Below are positions 10,802 through 21,493 of a stretch of 64,000 bases of DNA, one piece after another. The notes under the pieces were generated by a model. That model saw only the letters and a list, made by a program, of their open reading frames with translations, was not told where the DNA came from and did no database searches. Source of the stretch: Triangularia verruculosa (lineage: Eukaryota > Ascomycota > Sordariomycetes > Sordariales > Podosporaceae); contig MU864017.1 of the NCBI GenBank assembly GCA_033296885.1, positions 20,769-84,768 on the forward strand, read 5' to 3'. The position numbers were made by a program, and so were the translations under genes. How positions within the stretch are numbered: the first letter of the stretch is position 1; each line of letters starts with the position of its first letter.

Positions 10802-13008
10802 TCAAGGAGCAGCAGCAACCTTTTCAGCTTGATGTGGCTCCTTCTCCTGTATTTCCCCCTTCTGTGGCTCTCCCACATTCTGGTTGTGGGGCTGGGGTGT
10901 GTCTTTCTGATTTTTCTCACCCTCTTCCGATATTGGTGGTTGTACTTCCTGGCTCTGGGTTGGCTCTTTTGGCGACTGGGCCTGCTTTGATTGCGGTTGT
11001 CCTTCCTGCTGTTGCACTGGTGATGCCGGTTTCGGATTCTGACCGCGCCTTGACATCCCCCGCTGCACAGTTACCTGCTTTACCGTTCCCGGTGCGAATC
11101 GTTGGGCTCCCAGTCCAGGCTGCAGAACCAGTGGTACAGGGCCACCCTTGTCCCCACTGCCTCTTCTCACACTGGGACTTCTTCTCGTCCCTGCGGTTGC
11201 TGTCGCCAAAACCACGGGTAGGTCGTCCATGGGATGGGACCCTAGTGCTGACACGGGGCTGACTGGCAAAGCGTTGTAGGCAGACATCGGTGAATCCATG
11301 GCTTCTTGGTTCGTGGCACTCGGCATGTAAGTTGCGCTGACATTCGGGACAAAAGGCTTGTACTGCTTCGGCTGATACTGTGGCTGATTTGGATAGGCGG
11401 CAGACTCGGGTCGATACGGCTGGAGAGGCTGAGGAGCTTGGGGCATTCCATCAAAGGAAAACCGAGGAGAAGCGGCCGGTGTAGACATGGGGCTTGGAGC
11501 AGGGTAGTAGTTCGGTGACTTCTCAGGTGGAGGATGGTTATGATAAGCTGACTTTTGAGTGTTTGGAATGGGGGCCAGAGCGGCGATGGTGCTACCCGAG
11601 AGAGGAGAAAATTGTGCGGGGGTCGCTTGTTGCTGATAGGGTGACGATGCAGAAGAGGAAAGCTTGAGTGGTGGCGGGATGGCAGATGCCGCAGACGATG
11701 AAGAAATCGATGTGAAAGAAGCTGTCTCGGGGTGGCCTTGATGTTGACGCGGTGGATCCGAAAAGGGGGACATGACAGGAACCGGCTGAGGCGGTGGCTG
11801 CTGCTGGTAAGACGACTGTTGCTGTTGCTCATACATGGAGGGTGGCGACGGCTGATAAGATTGCTGGTATGTGGTGGCCTGGGAGTTCGCGTATGATGAG
11901 GGCTGTGCTGGTGGAGCTGACTGTTGGTACATCTGCGGTTGCGATGGCGGCTGTGATGGTGGTTGCGAGGATGGCTGCTGGTACATTGGGGGCTGAGGAG
12001 GGCCATCAGGAATCTGTTCCTGGCCTTCTTGCTGTCTCTTTCGGCGGCGCACGAAAATGAAGGCAAAGACAATGAGAGCGATAGCTCCGATAATACCAAT
12101 CACACCTCCCACGATGGCACCCGTGTTTGACGAGGAGCTCTCAGCTGGAACTGCGGCAGCAGCATCGGACGAGGTTGCTGCTGGGGCCGTATCAACGCTG
12201 GAGGAGCTTGTCTCAAGTGATCTGTCGGTAGCTGACGTCTCTGTCTCTGAAGACGAAGCCGAGTCCGAGGATTGCGATGAATTGCTGCTACTACTCCTGA
12301 CAGTGGAGGTACGCCGAGTTGAGGTGCTGGTTGGAGTGATGGTAGACATCGTCCTGGTCTTTTGGCCTACGTGAGTGGTGTCGGCCTCGGCAATGCTTCT
12401 CTGCCTGAAAATACTGCAGTAATAGTCAACTGCACCGAGTCCGTAGCTGATGGTGTTGCACAATTGTTGTCCGAATCCAGAGCTGCACAGTCGTTAGTGC
12501 TACCGATACGACATAGATCTCCGCAAGCTGTATAAGCGAACGTACCACTTGAGGATCTGAGGGTCTGCCTGGCAGTCCTCGTCGCAGTCTCTGAGGTCCT
12601 TCCTGTCCAAACAGGCCGTGTGGAAGTTACATCCTCCATTGCCACAGCATCCTACTCCAGCTGGGGATTTTCCTGAAGCTGTGATGAAGATGCATTGCTG
12701 CTCGTCGGGGCAAGTCAATGGGTCACCTAGCAACAATTAGCTCACTGGCTACCCTCAGATCAAATATTCGACGTACGTTTATTGCCATCGACATAGCCGC
12801 AAGTGTTATCAGGAGCGGCGATGTAGTTGGATGGCCTGCCATTCTGACGTCGCAGTACTTGGTGGAAAGCTGGGGCAGCTGTTGGTTTTGGCGTCCACCC
12901 ATTTGCGTCCTCCAGCGTGATCACACCAGTTGGCTGTGGACCCGGAAAAGCCAGTGCCTGGACCGAGATACCGAAGAAGGCGAGCTGGCAAAGTGCTGAT
13001 ATCCTCAT
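10802..13008 (-). CDS. Single-pass membrane protein with Cys-rich ectodomain
   Basis: Exons 13008-12777, 12726-12546 and 12482-10802 give 697 residues; both introns are GT-AG (donors GTACGT and GTACGTTC) with consistent phase. A signal peptide (MRISALCQLAFFGISVQALA) is followed by a Cys-rich ectodomain (about 65-165) with CPDEQQC, CCGNGGC and DCDEDCQ, then a Ser/Thr-rich stalk (about 180-255). One membrane helix lies at about 259-282 (GAIVGGVIGIIGAIALIVF), bounded by RRRKRQQ on the cytoplasmic side. The 410-residue tail is rich in Gln, Pro and Ser. This layout recalls fungal wall-stress sensors (WSC/Mid2 type), but the Cys spacing does not let me assign a WSC domain. An upstream in-frame ATG at 13122 exists; the one chosen begins the signal peptide. 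Function inferred only as cell-surface protein. Confidence 0.85.
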
Positions 13009-13774
13009 CTTCGCTTGCTGGCTTGCCTCACCTGAATCACAAGCGACGGCGACGATGACGGTGGGAGAAGAGAAGCACAAGTCAGAAGCGCGTTTGGCAT
13101 TGTAGTGCCAGCCAGCAGGCACAAGAAAAGACGCAGCTCACTTTCGGGGGAAGAGGTGATCGGCAGGCATGTGCCATGGGTAGGCGATGTTTAAAAGAGG
13201 GCTCCGTCTGGGAAGCGGGAAAATAGACCGGGGGGTGAGACATTAGCTGCAGGCATTACCACCAGATGGGGGATGGCGGCAGATGACAGCGCACATGGGA
13301 CACAGATTTCCACGAGAGAGGCACATGGGAGGATTCGTTTATTGGGATGTTACTTGGTGCTTGTGCTACAGCGGGCAGCTCCATTGTAGTGCCGTGGGAA
13401 ACGTAAAAGCAAACAATGGTCTGTCGACTGCGAGGTGGTCTTTAGATGCCAATCTCAGGGGCTGCTGTTGAAGATGCTGTGCCGTGTGCCTGGGCGCCAT
13501 GCAATCCAAGAAAAAGCAGAAACATGCAGAAGTCCTACCTTTAATTTAATTGCCCCAGAAATTCCCCTGCAGTGGTTCCCGGCTTTTGGAGGCGCTAATC
13601 CCAGCAGGGAATCGACTGGAGGGCCCTGCCAAGCACCCGCACTGCACGCCAGATCCAGATCGGACGGCCCCACTTCGGCGCCGAGTCAAACGTTCCTCCG
13701 TCTGCCTGACGATCTGATATCGATATCGATATCAGAACCCATCAAGGTTCTCATCTTCTTCATACCATAAGATC
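13009..13774. other. Divergent promoter region, membrane protein / RAD57
   Basis: 766 bp between divergent start codons. It holds both promoters, and a 24-bp perfect palindrome near the RAD57 start listed separately. No coding sequence is supported. Confidence 0.6.
13713..13736. promoter_or_regulatory. 24-bp perfect palindrome upstream of RAD57
   Basis: The core TGATATCGATATCGATATCA (13715-13734) is self-complementary and the two flanking bases on each side extend the symmetry. It ends 38 bp before the RAD57 ATG, and contains overlapping GATATC and ATCGAT units. It could be a binding site for a dimeric factor, or a chance low-complexity repeat of GATATC. Confidence 0.4.
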
Positions 13775-15220
13775 ATGACAGACCTTCTACGAGTCCTGCC
13801 AGATTTCCCAGTCAAACAGTTTGGCGGTCTTATCTCAGCCCTTGAGTCCCGAGGATACACCACCGGCGACCTCCTAACCCTTGATCCATCCGAAATAGAA
13901 TCCCGAACCAAACTCCCAAATGTAAAGCGATTATGTGACGCCATCTTGGATGCCCTCCACTCAGACCTCGGTGTTTCCAACCTACCACCACAAAACAACG
14001 ATACACCGTCCAACCTCCCACAGCCCAGCAGTACCCTAAAACACACCGCCACCGACCTCTCCTCCCAATGGCGCACCATCAGCACCCTCGACCCCGACCT
14101 CGACTCCCTCCTCTCCGGCGGCATCCCAACCGGCCACATCACCGAAATAACCGGTGAATCCGGCGCCGGCAAGACCCAACTCCTCCTCACCCTCCTCCTC
14201 GCCGTCCAGCTCCCCCCACCCCACGGCCTCTCCCGCCCGGCCCTCTACATCTCCACCGAAGCCCCCCTCTCCACCCGCCGCCTCTCCCAAATGATCACCT
14301 CCAACCCCTTCTTCTCTTCCCTCCCCCCTTCCTCCCGCCCATCCCTAGACAACATCACCAGCACCACCACCCCCGACCTCGAATCCCAGGATCACATCCT
14401 CACCTACCAGGCCCCCGTCGAGATCGCCCGCCGAGGAATAGGCCTCCTCATCCTCGACTCCGTCGCGGCAAACTACCGCGCCGAATTCGAACGCTCCGCC
14501 ACCTCAGGCATTTCCTCCAACATGGGCGCCCGCACCAACGAGCTCATCAAGCTCGGCATGCACCTCAAGAACCTAGCAGAGAAATACAACCTCGCCGTGG
14601 TGGTCTCCAACCAAGTCGCCGACCGCTTCTCGGGGTTCGCCAACGGGACCGGGCCTAAGACGCCCGCTGCTCCCCCGCCGAAAACCCCAGCTTCTTCCCT
14701 AAAGGCGCCGTTTTTTCCGCACATGCTGGGGAAACAATCCCAGGAATCGCCTTTGGCTTCCCGCTCCCGGCCCCGCCCTCCTCCAGCTGATGTCCTTCCC
14801 CAGCCACCGCCACAACCACAGCTCAACCCCGAGTTCCCAGACCCAGAAGTTGAGATCAACGCCCATCCGGCGTTATCGCTAGACCATCAGCAAAAGTGGT
14901 TCACCGGGTGGGGGGACAACCCGTCGTTAGACTACCCCCTGAAAACACCTTCCCTCGGACTGGTTTGGTCGACACAGATATCAGGACGAATAGCACTCTT
15001 CAGGAGGCCAGTGAATTACGGCTACGGTGATCATACTGCCGGACAAAGAGAAGGAGAGGGCATGGGAGCGATGAAAGGTTGGAAGAGGTGGATGAAAGTT
15101 GTCTGGGGTGTTCATGCGCCGCCTTCTGAGGCGGTGCCAAGAAATAAAAAAGGAGGGCCAGCAGAGTTTGAGGTTTGGATGGGTGGACTAAGAGCCATAA
15201 AGGCACAAGATCAGGAATAG
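13775..15220 (+). CDS. rad57: Rad57-like RecA-family recombination mediator
   Basis: A single exon of 481 residues beginning MTDLLRVLPDFPVKQFGG. An N-terminal helical region (1-70) resembles the HhH-like domain of Rad51 paralogues. The RecA core has Walker A GESGAGKT at 127-134, the following strand LYISTEAPLSTRRL (157-170), Walker B GLLILDSVAANYRAEFE (222-238), and the segment VVVSNQVADRF near 284-294. Rad57 forms a heterodimer with Rad55 that helps load Rad51 on single-stranded DNA in recombinational repair. After the core there is a Pro-rich insertion (about 300-370) and a C-terminal strand region LGLVWSTQISGRIALFRRP typical of the Rad57/XRCC3 branch. XRCC3-like naming is an equivalent alternative. 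No introns are needed. It lies convergent to the Stc1-domain gene with a 269-bp gap. Confidence 0.85.
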   Translation: MTDLLRVLPDFPVKQFGGLISALESRGYTTGDLLTLDPSEIESRTKLPNVKRLCDAILDALHSDLGVSNLPPQNNDTPSNLPQPSSTLKHTATDLSSQWRTISTLDPDLDSLLSGGIPTGHITEITGESGAGKTQLLLTLLLAVQLPPPHGLSRPALYISTEAPLSTRRLSQMITSNPFFSSLPPSSRPSLDNITSTTTPDLESQDHILTYQAPVEIARRGIGLLILDSVAANYRAEFERSATSGISSNMGARTNELIKLGMHLKNLAEKYNLAVVVSNQVADRFSGFANGTGPKTPAAPPPKTPASSLKAPFFPHMLGKQSQESPLASRSRPRPPPADVLPQPPPQPQLNPEFPDPEVEINAHPALSLDHQQKWFTGWGDNPSLDYPLKTPSLGLVWSTQISGRIALFRRPVNYGYGDHTAGQREGEGMGAMKGWKRWMKVVWGVHAPPSEAVPRNKKGGPAEFEVWMGGLRAIKAQDQE

Positions 15221-15489
15221 AGATGTTGCATAGTCCAAGATCTTGGGCAGATTATGGATATACCTTTGTCATCCCAATGAGGCACAATATAATACAAAGC
15301 CCATCTCGTTGTCGCATTAGCTAGTATCCGCTATTTATTTTTACCCTACTATCGTGATCTTGTTCGTCGTCGAGGGCGTAGCGTCATTCCGGCTTACAAG
15401 CCGAGAAATATGAAAGAAGAAAACAAAGCCAAAAGAAAAGAAAACCGCAAACCCATCGCTATGTTCAGCCCAAATAAATGCCGTGGCGT

Positions 15490-16698
15490 CTAAGCCTCGT
15501 CGATGATGAGGTTCGCAGCCAAGTCCTCCTCGCCATGGAACGAGTCGTACTTAAGATAGTCCGGAAGGGTGGGCTCGGTACGGCGTTTGCTCTACCCAAA
15601 CATGTGAGTATACATTGAAAAACTCTAGAACATTTGTGAATATACTTACAACCTTGACCCATCCGCCTCTGCGGACCTCCTCCTTGGGCTTTGGAGCAGG
15701 AGGACGGGTAGAGACAACCCTAGGCCCCTTGGCTGTGCGAACCACCACCTTGGGATCCTCACTCGCGACGGTGGGCTGCTTGACCCGTCTCAGGTGTTCG
15801 CCACCAGGGCCCCAGGCGTTGAACGAGACTGGGCCTCTCTGACCAGGAACGCCGGTGGTGTTGGTCTGGACAGAGGTTGTCGCAGTCTGGGTGGTGGCCA
15901 CTGTCTGGGGCTTCGACTGAGAGCCAGATCCGACAGAGAGCTCAGACATGGCCCCCTCAAGAGTGTCGATGGTGTCCAAGGTGTCGAGCGAAAGGGGTGT
16001 GGACGGGGTGGCTGAGGCCGAAGACTTGCCGTTCAACGCACCAAGGAACCAGTGAGGGGCCTGGGCGGGTGGTTCCATACGTGTAGTGGAGAGACCCTTA
16101 GGGCCGTTTGTATCAATGCCAGAGTCCTTAGTCTCAGCAGCGGACGCGCAAGTCCCAGACTCGGACCCAGCGGACATCAATCTGAATTCGCCCTCCTCTT
16201 CATCCTCCTCGACGATTACGGAGGGGGCTGAGATCATGCCCTCAATGGGGATTCCGTTCTCATAGTCGTTGTCCAGCATGAACTGGGAGGCTCGGGTCTT
16301 AAGCGTGTCGAATTCACCGGGCTGGATCTTTGTGCCGGGAGGAGGAAGATACTCACCGACCTCGCTCTTCTCGGTCCAGTCGGTGCAGTCCTTGCACCAC
16401 TGCCAATGGTCAGCTGTTGGGTCAGGAAACAGGCGAAATAAAGACATACGTATCTCTTGTTGCGTCTGCTGGACTTGCTGAAGGAGTCGAGAGGGAGAAA
16501 CTTGTCACAGGGCCCCTCGCACTGCATCTCGGGAGCTTTGGTGGCAGCGCTATGCCTGATGCAGGAGATGGTCGAGTGGGTGGGGGTGGCAGCTTTGATA
16601 GCGATCTTCTTCTGGTACTTGCGGAGAGCGCTCTGGGAGTAGGCGCTTCTGTCGTTCCATTCGCCTCCGCTTTCGCAGCGGATCTTGCTGGCAGACAT
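15490..16698 (-). CDS. Stc1-domain zinc-finger protein
   Basis: Exons 16698-16450, 16399-15650 and 15591-15490 give 366 residues, with GTATGT and GTAAGT donors and phase-0 joins. The N-terminus (1-95) carries paired Cys/His clusters: IRCESGGEW (Cys8), ISCIRHS (Cys46, His49), MQCEGPCDKFLPLDSFSK (Cys60, Cys64) and, across the first splice junction, WCKDCTDW (Cys85, Cys88). This pattern matches the Stc1 domain family. In fission yeast Stc1 bridges the RNAi effector complex and the Clr4 histone methyltransferase complex; the many Pezizomycotina members are mostly uncharacterised. The rest of the protein is Ser/Thr/Pro-rich, with an acidic stretch (VIVEEDEEEGEF) and an extreme C-terminus DYLKYDSFHGEEDLAANLII that looks like a short conserved motif. 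A heterochromatin role here is inference. Confidence 0.78.
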
Positions 16699-17242
16699 GT
16701 TTGCGATGCTGACTGTCGCAGAATAGTAAGTGATGAGGTGAAGCTGCATGGAGTAAATGAAGCGGGAATGAAAGAATGGAAGATGGTTGGTCAATCCGGC
16801 CCTAGACAGCCAAGGCGGATTGGTGGGTTGGTGTGAGAAGGAAAAAGAGGAAGGAGGAAGGAGGGAAGAGGAGTGTCGAATATATACTCGGTTGGGAGCG
16901 ACTCGGCTGACCGCAGCCACGGCAGTAGCCTTGGTGAACTATAATCTCTTTTCTTTGTCTCACGCCTGCAGAGCAGGAAGGAGCAAGAGTGGATAAATTC
17001 AATTCAAGGCTGCTTATGGAGCAAGAGAAGGAAGGCGCCATTAGAATTTAGCGAGGACATCCAAGGAGCAACATCTCATTTTGATCACTCTTATGATTCA
17101 CCTGCTCTTCATCGCTCTCACCACTCTATCTCCGCCGATGGATAGAGCAACCAACTTCCTGCTCTCGTCACATGATATCCAGCCAAACCCACCAAACGCC
17201 AAACGCCACCAAACAGCCAAGCCCCATACCTATCCTTCACTT
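16699..17242. other. Spacer, Stc1-domain promoter
   Basis: 544 bp between the Stc1-domain start codon and the 3' end of the LicD-type gene, which lies on the same strand. It should contain the promoter of the former and the 3' UTR of the latter. Nothing else seen. Confidence 0.55.
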
Positions 17243-18225
17243 CTAGCCAGAACCATAGCTATTCACTGTATCATTCAACGGTATCCTTACCCACTCTTTC
17301 AATTCCTCGTTCCAGCGATGTCTGCGTCACATGTTAGCTTGTTCTTCCTAATTCAAGTAGGGTTAGGAACTTACCCCTCCCACTCGGTCAAAACCAAACT
17401 CTTCTCCCCGTACTCCGCCACCAAGATCCTCTCATGATCCAGCGGCACCTTTGCCTTCACCCCCTCAAACCTCGTCTCCTTGAGCGGCCAGATATTATGC
17501 GTTCTATACTGGTGAAAATTCTTGCAGCTCCAGATCCCTGGCTCCAACACCGGATTTCTCTCCGCCAGCGCAGTGATATCCACAAACATGCCCGTGTCAA
17601 CGTCAATCCACCTCGCATCAATCACATTCATGCCCTGCCTTCTCTTCATCTCTGAATAATTCGGGTTGATATCCAACAAATACGTTTTCTTCGTCTCTTG
17701 CACGCCCTGGCCGCCTTCATCAGTGGTGTACCTCCACTCATGCAGCGTCTGGTTGAACTGCTTCGCCATGTGGTGCATGGTGGAGAGGCTGACTTGCACA
17801 TCGAGATCATAGTCCCATGGCATGATTCGGCCGTTCCACCACCATCCCAGCAGCGTTCCATGCGCCAACCAGGTCTCCGCCTTGAGGGAGGCCATGATGG
17901 TGAGATACGACCGGATGAGGTGCTGGAGAACTTCTTTGTGTTGGGAGTAGGGAATGACACCCTGAAAGAAGCGGACGTCGTAGTGGGACATCTCGAGGGT
18001 TTCGCCAGCTTCCTGGAAGTACTTTGGCTCGGGGGGATCGTTGGTGTAGGACGCCCATACTGCCGGCCAGGCTCGTTCGGGGGGTGGGGCGGCCGAGACA
18101 GACGACGACGAGAGGTATGAGGTACGGTGTATCGACGCAGAGAGAAGGACGAAGGACGTTGTGACCAGCACAATAGCCACCAACAGGTTCGGTAAAGACA
18201 CCGGAGGATAAAGGGAAGGTTTCAT
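17243..18225 (-). CDS. LicD-family (Mnn4-like) type II membrane transferase
   Basis: Exons 18225-17375 and 17321-17243 give 309 residues; the 53-nt intron has a GTAAGT donor and a CAG acceptor, adding a last exon that continues EWEGHRWNEELKEWVRIPL and stops. A signal anchor lies at residues 13-31 (LLVAIVLVTTSFVLLSA). The LicD core is visible as ETWLAHGTLLGWWWNGRIMP (117-136) followed by WDYDLDVQV, whose Asp residues are the metal/phosphate-donor signature of the family, and by DARWIDVDTGMFVDITAL. LicD/fukutin-type proteins transfer phospho-sugars or phosphocholine; fungal members related to Mnn4 are involved in mannosyl-phosphate addition to Golgi glycans. The exact substrate is not readable. 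The topology fits a Golgi-lumen enzyme. Confidence 0.85.
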
Positions 18226-19897
18226 GACTTCTTGGTCTGGTGTCTGTTACGGTACAAACTAATGGAAACGAAGTCTACGTGGGTACAGAGCGAAGTCTCG
18301 GGTTTCGGAGGTGCTGAGAAAGGGGCGAGTCCAACATAAGGATAATCGGCACAGGAACAAATGCACTAGAACACCAGAACATCAGACATCACAGCCGAAC
18401 CACATGCGTAAGAGCACGCGAGTGATGAAACGTTTGGTTCCCCGCATGGTCCTCAAGATAATCCCTCTAGGGTGCAATACTGCATAGTTCCCTATCTGCT
18501 CCGACACACGCATTTCTAGCCAGGAACTTCCCAGATCCCCGAGTTTCCAGCTCAGGGGACCTAGCCAGGAAGCGGAGCTACCCTGATTGAGCATTGAGGG
18601 TTCAACCTTGCGGTGATCATAGCTGCGGGAGTCAGTGCAGGACGCGTAGCGATGTTGAAGGGGCGATGTGATTCAAAGAAGTCTCCCAGAATGCTTCTTT
18701 AGTACAGGCTAGCGGTTGAGCTACAGAGAAAACGATACCAGTGAGGCTGACTGCGACCCGAGGACACAGCACTGGTGCTTGTTCTCACGACCCGCCGGTC
18801 CCAGGGCAAAGAGTAAGCCGTCGAACTCAATCCATACCTATCTGGTCAGAATCTTGGGGAAGCCTCTCTTTGCCCTAATCACCACTTCTAAACTCCAAAA
18901 AGCAAGCCCATCCCTATTCCATCGCCGACCCCCTCTCACGGAGCAGTGTATTCCACGCCTTCTGATCAAACACAATGCCCTTTTCCGAAACCAGCATTCA
19001 TCACCTCGCAAGGCCTCGTCCAGATAAACCAAAGCGGACCCTGATGACGACAAATCAAGCTTTCCACTAGCGACTGATCCAAGCGTCCCCCCACACCCAT
19101 CCCACGTTGGCAATTTCTGCACAAGCTTGCGTGGCCTGGTTTCTTCAGCGGGGAGACGGTCTCCGAAGAAATGTTCTTTTTTTCCACGCAAAATGAGCCC
19201 CCGATTATCGGGAGGACATACGTAGATGTGCGGACCGTTCCCCCGGTGGTGCGGGATGTGGGCGGGCTCGGGAGCATTGAGGAGTCAACCGGGTACATGG
19301 GAGCACCCTCACCGATGTCGAACTGTGAAACCGACATGGTGGGAAATACTCCGCGAACCGCTAACCAATGACGTGATGAAAAATATCAAGGGGGAATTAT
19401 TTGTGCCGAGGTAGGTTGTTGAATGATGAGGATGCCACGCGGTGGTTGATTTATGGAGGTGGTTTATGCCTGCAGGGCCATGATCAACTCTTGAAGAGAA
19501 AGCTCCAATAAAAATGCCAAAGAACATTCCCTTCGATATGGATACTTCTTATCTTGAAGTAGGTATTTTCCATTGACATCATTTTCCGTGTCATCACACA
19601 AACGAACACCTCAAAATGCCAAGGCAAGGGGAAAACAAGCTTCAGCGGGCCCCGCGCCAAGAGATCTCTTTGCAGATCGCACACGATTGTGGTTGTCCTG
19701 GCAGGATTCAGGGGTTTGTTTACTTTGCTTTTCTACCTCCTGACACCACCACCAGTATACTCAATACACTGTCTGCAGAGTTGATCTCATCAGGTCCTCG
19801 TAATTACACGATGCATCGATCCAATTTCAAAATTTTGTAGCATTAAAAAAAAGACTCGCTCGCTAAAATGATAATACAAAAGCCCATTGGGTATCCC
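18226..19897. other. Intergenic spacer, no supported gene
   Basis: 1.67 kb between the LicD-type start and the 3' end of the next minus-strand gene. A 123-codon minus-strand frame (18966-19337) opens plausibly with MSVSQFDIGEGAPMYPVD and contains a GTATGT donor, but I could not find a convincing downstream exon, so it is not called. Otherwise nothing identifiable. Confidence 0.5.
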
Positions 19898-21493
19898 CTA
19901 CTTCCTCGGCGGCACCACCGCAAAAGGACTTACAACCCCCCTCTCCCTCCTCAACCAACTCTCCAACCTCTTCGGCGTCTCCTTCCCATCCTCACTATCT
20001 ACCGGACTGCTCCCCCCACTACCAGTTTCATCACTTTTTGGGAACAAGCTCAGCTTCCCCGGCGGCGGTTGCGCCAGCTGGAAACCCTTCATCATCTTGT
20101 TCACTTTATTCCCCCCCGTCTTCACAATCGTCGTTGCCGTCGGCGTCATAATTTTCATTCCGTCATTATTAACATTATCATTATTATTCCCCACCCCCTT
20201 GATGGCACCTGTCCCGACGGCTTTGGGCGGGGGAGGTATTGTTGTTGCAGAGGGACCGTAGTAACTCATCGCGAACCCGACTTTTTGCTGGCCCCCAACT
20301 GACTTGCGGGATATAGCTGTATTTGACCTCTCGAGAACTAGCCGTCTCAGATCAGGCGCGTCCTTGGCTAGTGTTGCGGGGGAGGGTTGTTCTTGTTTTA
20401 GCAAGCCTTTTTCGTCATCGTCCAAGTCGGAGGAATAAACGCTGCTTGCGTCGCTCATCCTCTTCCCCCCAACCGCCATATCCTTTTCTTTTTCGGTCTT
20501 GCTGTTGCTGTTGATGCCTCCCGGTCCAAGCCCAACACTCGCATATGCCTTGTTGGAAGTTGACTGCAGCACCGGATTCCCTATATTCGGGCTCCCCCCA
20601 CGATTGACAGCTGTTGCCGACGCACCCCCAGTCATCCACGTATCCGGCCCAATCCCCGGCCGGATCCTCCCTTGCTTCTGCTGCCGTTGTCGGATTTTGA
20701 GGCCAAAAAAAACACCTATTACCGACAGCACCATCGATCCCAAAACCCCGCCAACCACCGCCCCAATCACAACCTCCGTTCTCATCCCCTGCACCTGCTG
20801 CGGCGGAGGCGGATTTGCCGACCCCTCCGGTCCAAACCCAAACCCAGCAGTAGGATCAGGCAGCGCATCATCAGGTTGTCCCACCCTCCCCTGCGACAGC
20901 GCCACCGCACTCCTGCTCGCCTGCGCCAACCTCCTCGCAAAACTACTCTCCATCTGCGCGGCCATGCTACTCATACTCTCCACCATCGTCTGACTCGCCC
21001 TCTGCAGCCTCTCGCTCATCTGGCGATCAGCAGATCTCGACACCTCGGCTACTTGTTGCGACAGCGACCGAGATGCTTGCTCGACATTATTCACCGATGC
21101 CCTGAGTGCGACAACGCTTTGCTCAGTCTGGATCAGCCTGTTTGACAGCTGCTGAACTGAATTGACCAGCTGCGCCGAGGTGATCGATAATTGCTGCGAT
21201 GACTGCGACACCTGCCGACTGGCAGACGATAACTCCTGCAATTGCTGCGACAGAACCTGAATCTGGGGGTCATTCTGTCGATGCTGTAATATTGGTGGCG
21301 CCGTAATCACTGGTGGCTGTTGCTGTTGTTGTATAGGGGAGGGATTCGGCTGCGACGGCGCCGCGATAACACCATTACCACCCGATAACACCATCACCAA
21401 CCCAAGAAACAAACACCTCGACAGGAGTAACCCGGTTCTTCTCCTCCTCCTCCCACCATTATCCTTTCCCATCATATCCATCGATTTAGCCAT
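19898..21493 (-). CDS. Single-pass membrane protein with heptad-rich ectodomain
   Basis: A single exon of 531 residues from the ATG at 21493 (MAKSMDMMGKDNGG). The frame is open for 65 more codons upstream, but that extension is low in conserved-looking sequence and lies in a repeat-rich leader; I chose the Met just ahead of the signal sequence. Residues 21-45 are a signal peptide or anchor (GLLLSRCLFLGLVMVLSGG). Residues 77-197 form a long helical, Gln/Ser-rich segment with heptad spacing of Leu/Val (QLQELSSASRQVSQSSQQL). A membrane helix occupies 241-266 (VVIGAVVGGVLGSMVLSVIG), followed by a basic stop-transfer RQRQQKQGR and a 250-residue low-complexity tail. The order suggests a surface protein with an extracellular coiled coil and a cytoplasmic tail. 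I do not recognise a named family. Confidence 0.8.
   Translation of the reverse strand: MAKSMDMMGKDNGGRRRRRTGLLLSRCLFLGLVMVLSGGNGVIAAPSQPNPSPIQQQQQPPVITAPPILQHRQNDPQIQVLSQQLQELSSASRQVSQSSQQLSITSAQLVNSVQQLSNRLIQTEQSVVALRASVNNVEQASRSLSQQVAEVSRSADRQMSERLQRASQTMVESMSSMAAQMESSFARRLAQASRSAVALSQGRVGQPDDALPDPTAGFGFGPEGSANPPPPQQVQGMRTEVVIGAVVGGVLGSMVLSVIGVFFGLKIRQRQQKQGRIRPGIGPDTWMTGGASATAVNRGGSPNIGNPVLQSTSNKAYASVGLGPGGINSNSKTEKEKDMAVGGKRMSDASSVYSSDLDDDEKGLLKQEQPSPATLAKDAPDLRRLVLERSNTAISRKSVGGQQKVGFAMSYYGPSATTIPPPPKAVGTGAIKGVGNNNDNVNNDGMKIMTPTATTIVKTGGNKVNKMMKGFQLAQPPPGKLSLFPKSDETGSGGSSPVDSEDGKETPKRLESWLRRERGVVSPFAVVPPRK

Noticed and set aside
11242..12099. 285-codon minus-strand frame in the tail of the membrane protein
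   Set aside because: Different frame of the same strand; composition is His/Arg/Pro-biased, while the called frame has signal peptide, membrane helix and spliced upstream exons.
12760..13122. Upstream in-frame ATG for the Cys-rich membrane protein
   Set aside because: Would bury the signal peptide 38 residues inside the protein.
18966..19337. Possible small minus-strand gene starting MSVSQFDIGEGAPMYP
   Set aside because: The opening looks plausible and a GTATGT donor exists, but no downstream exon could be joined convincingly.
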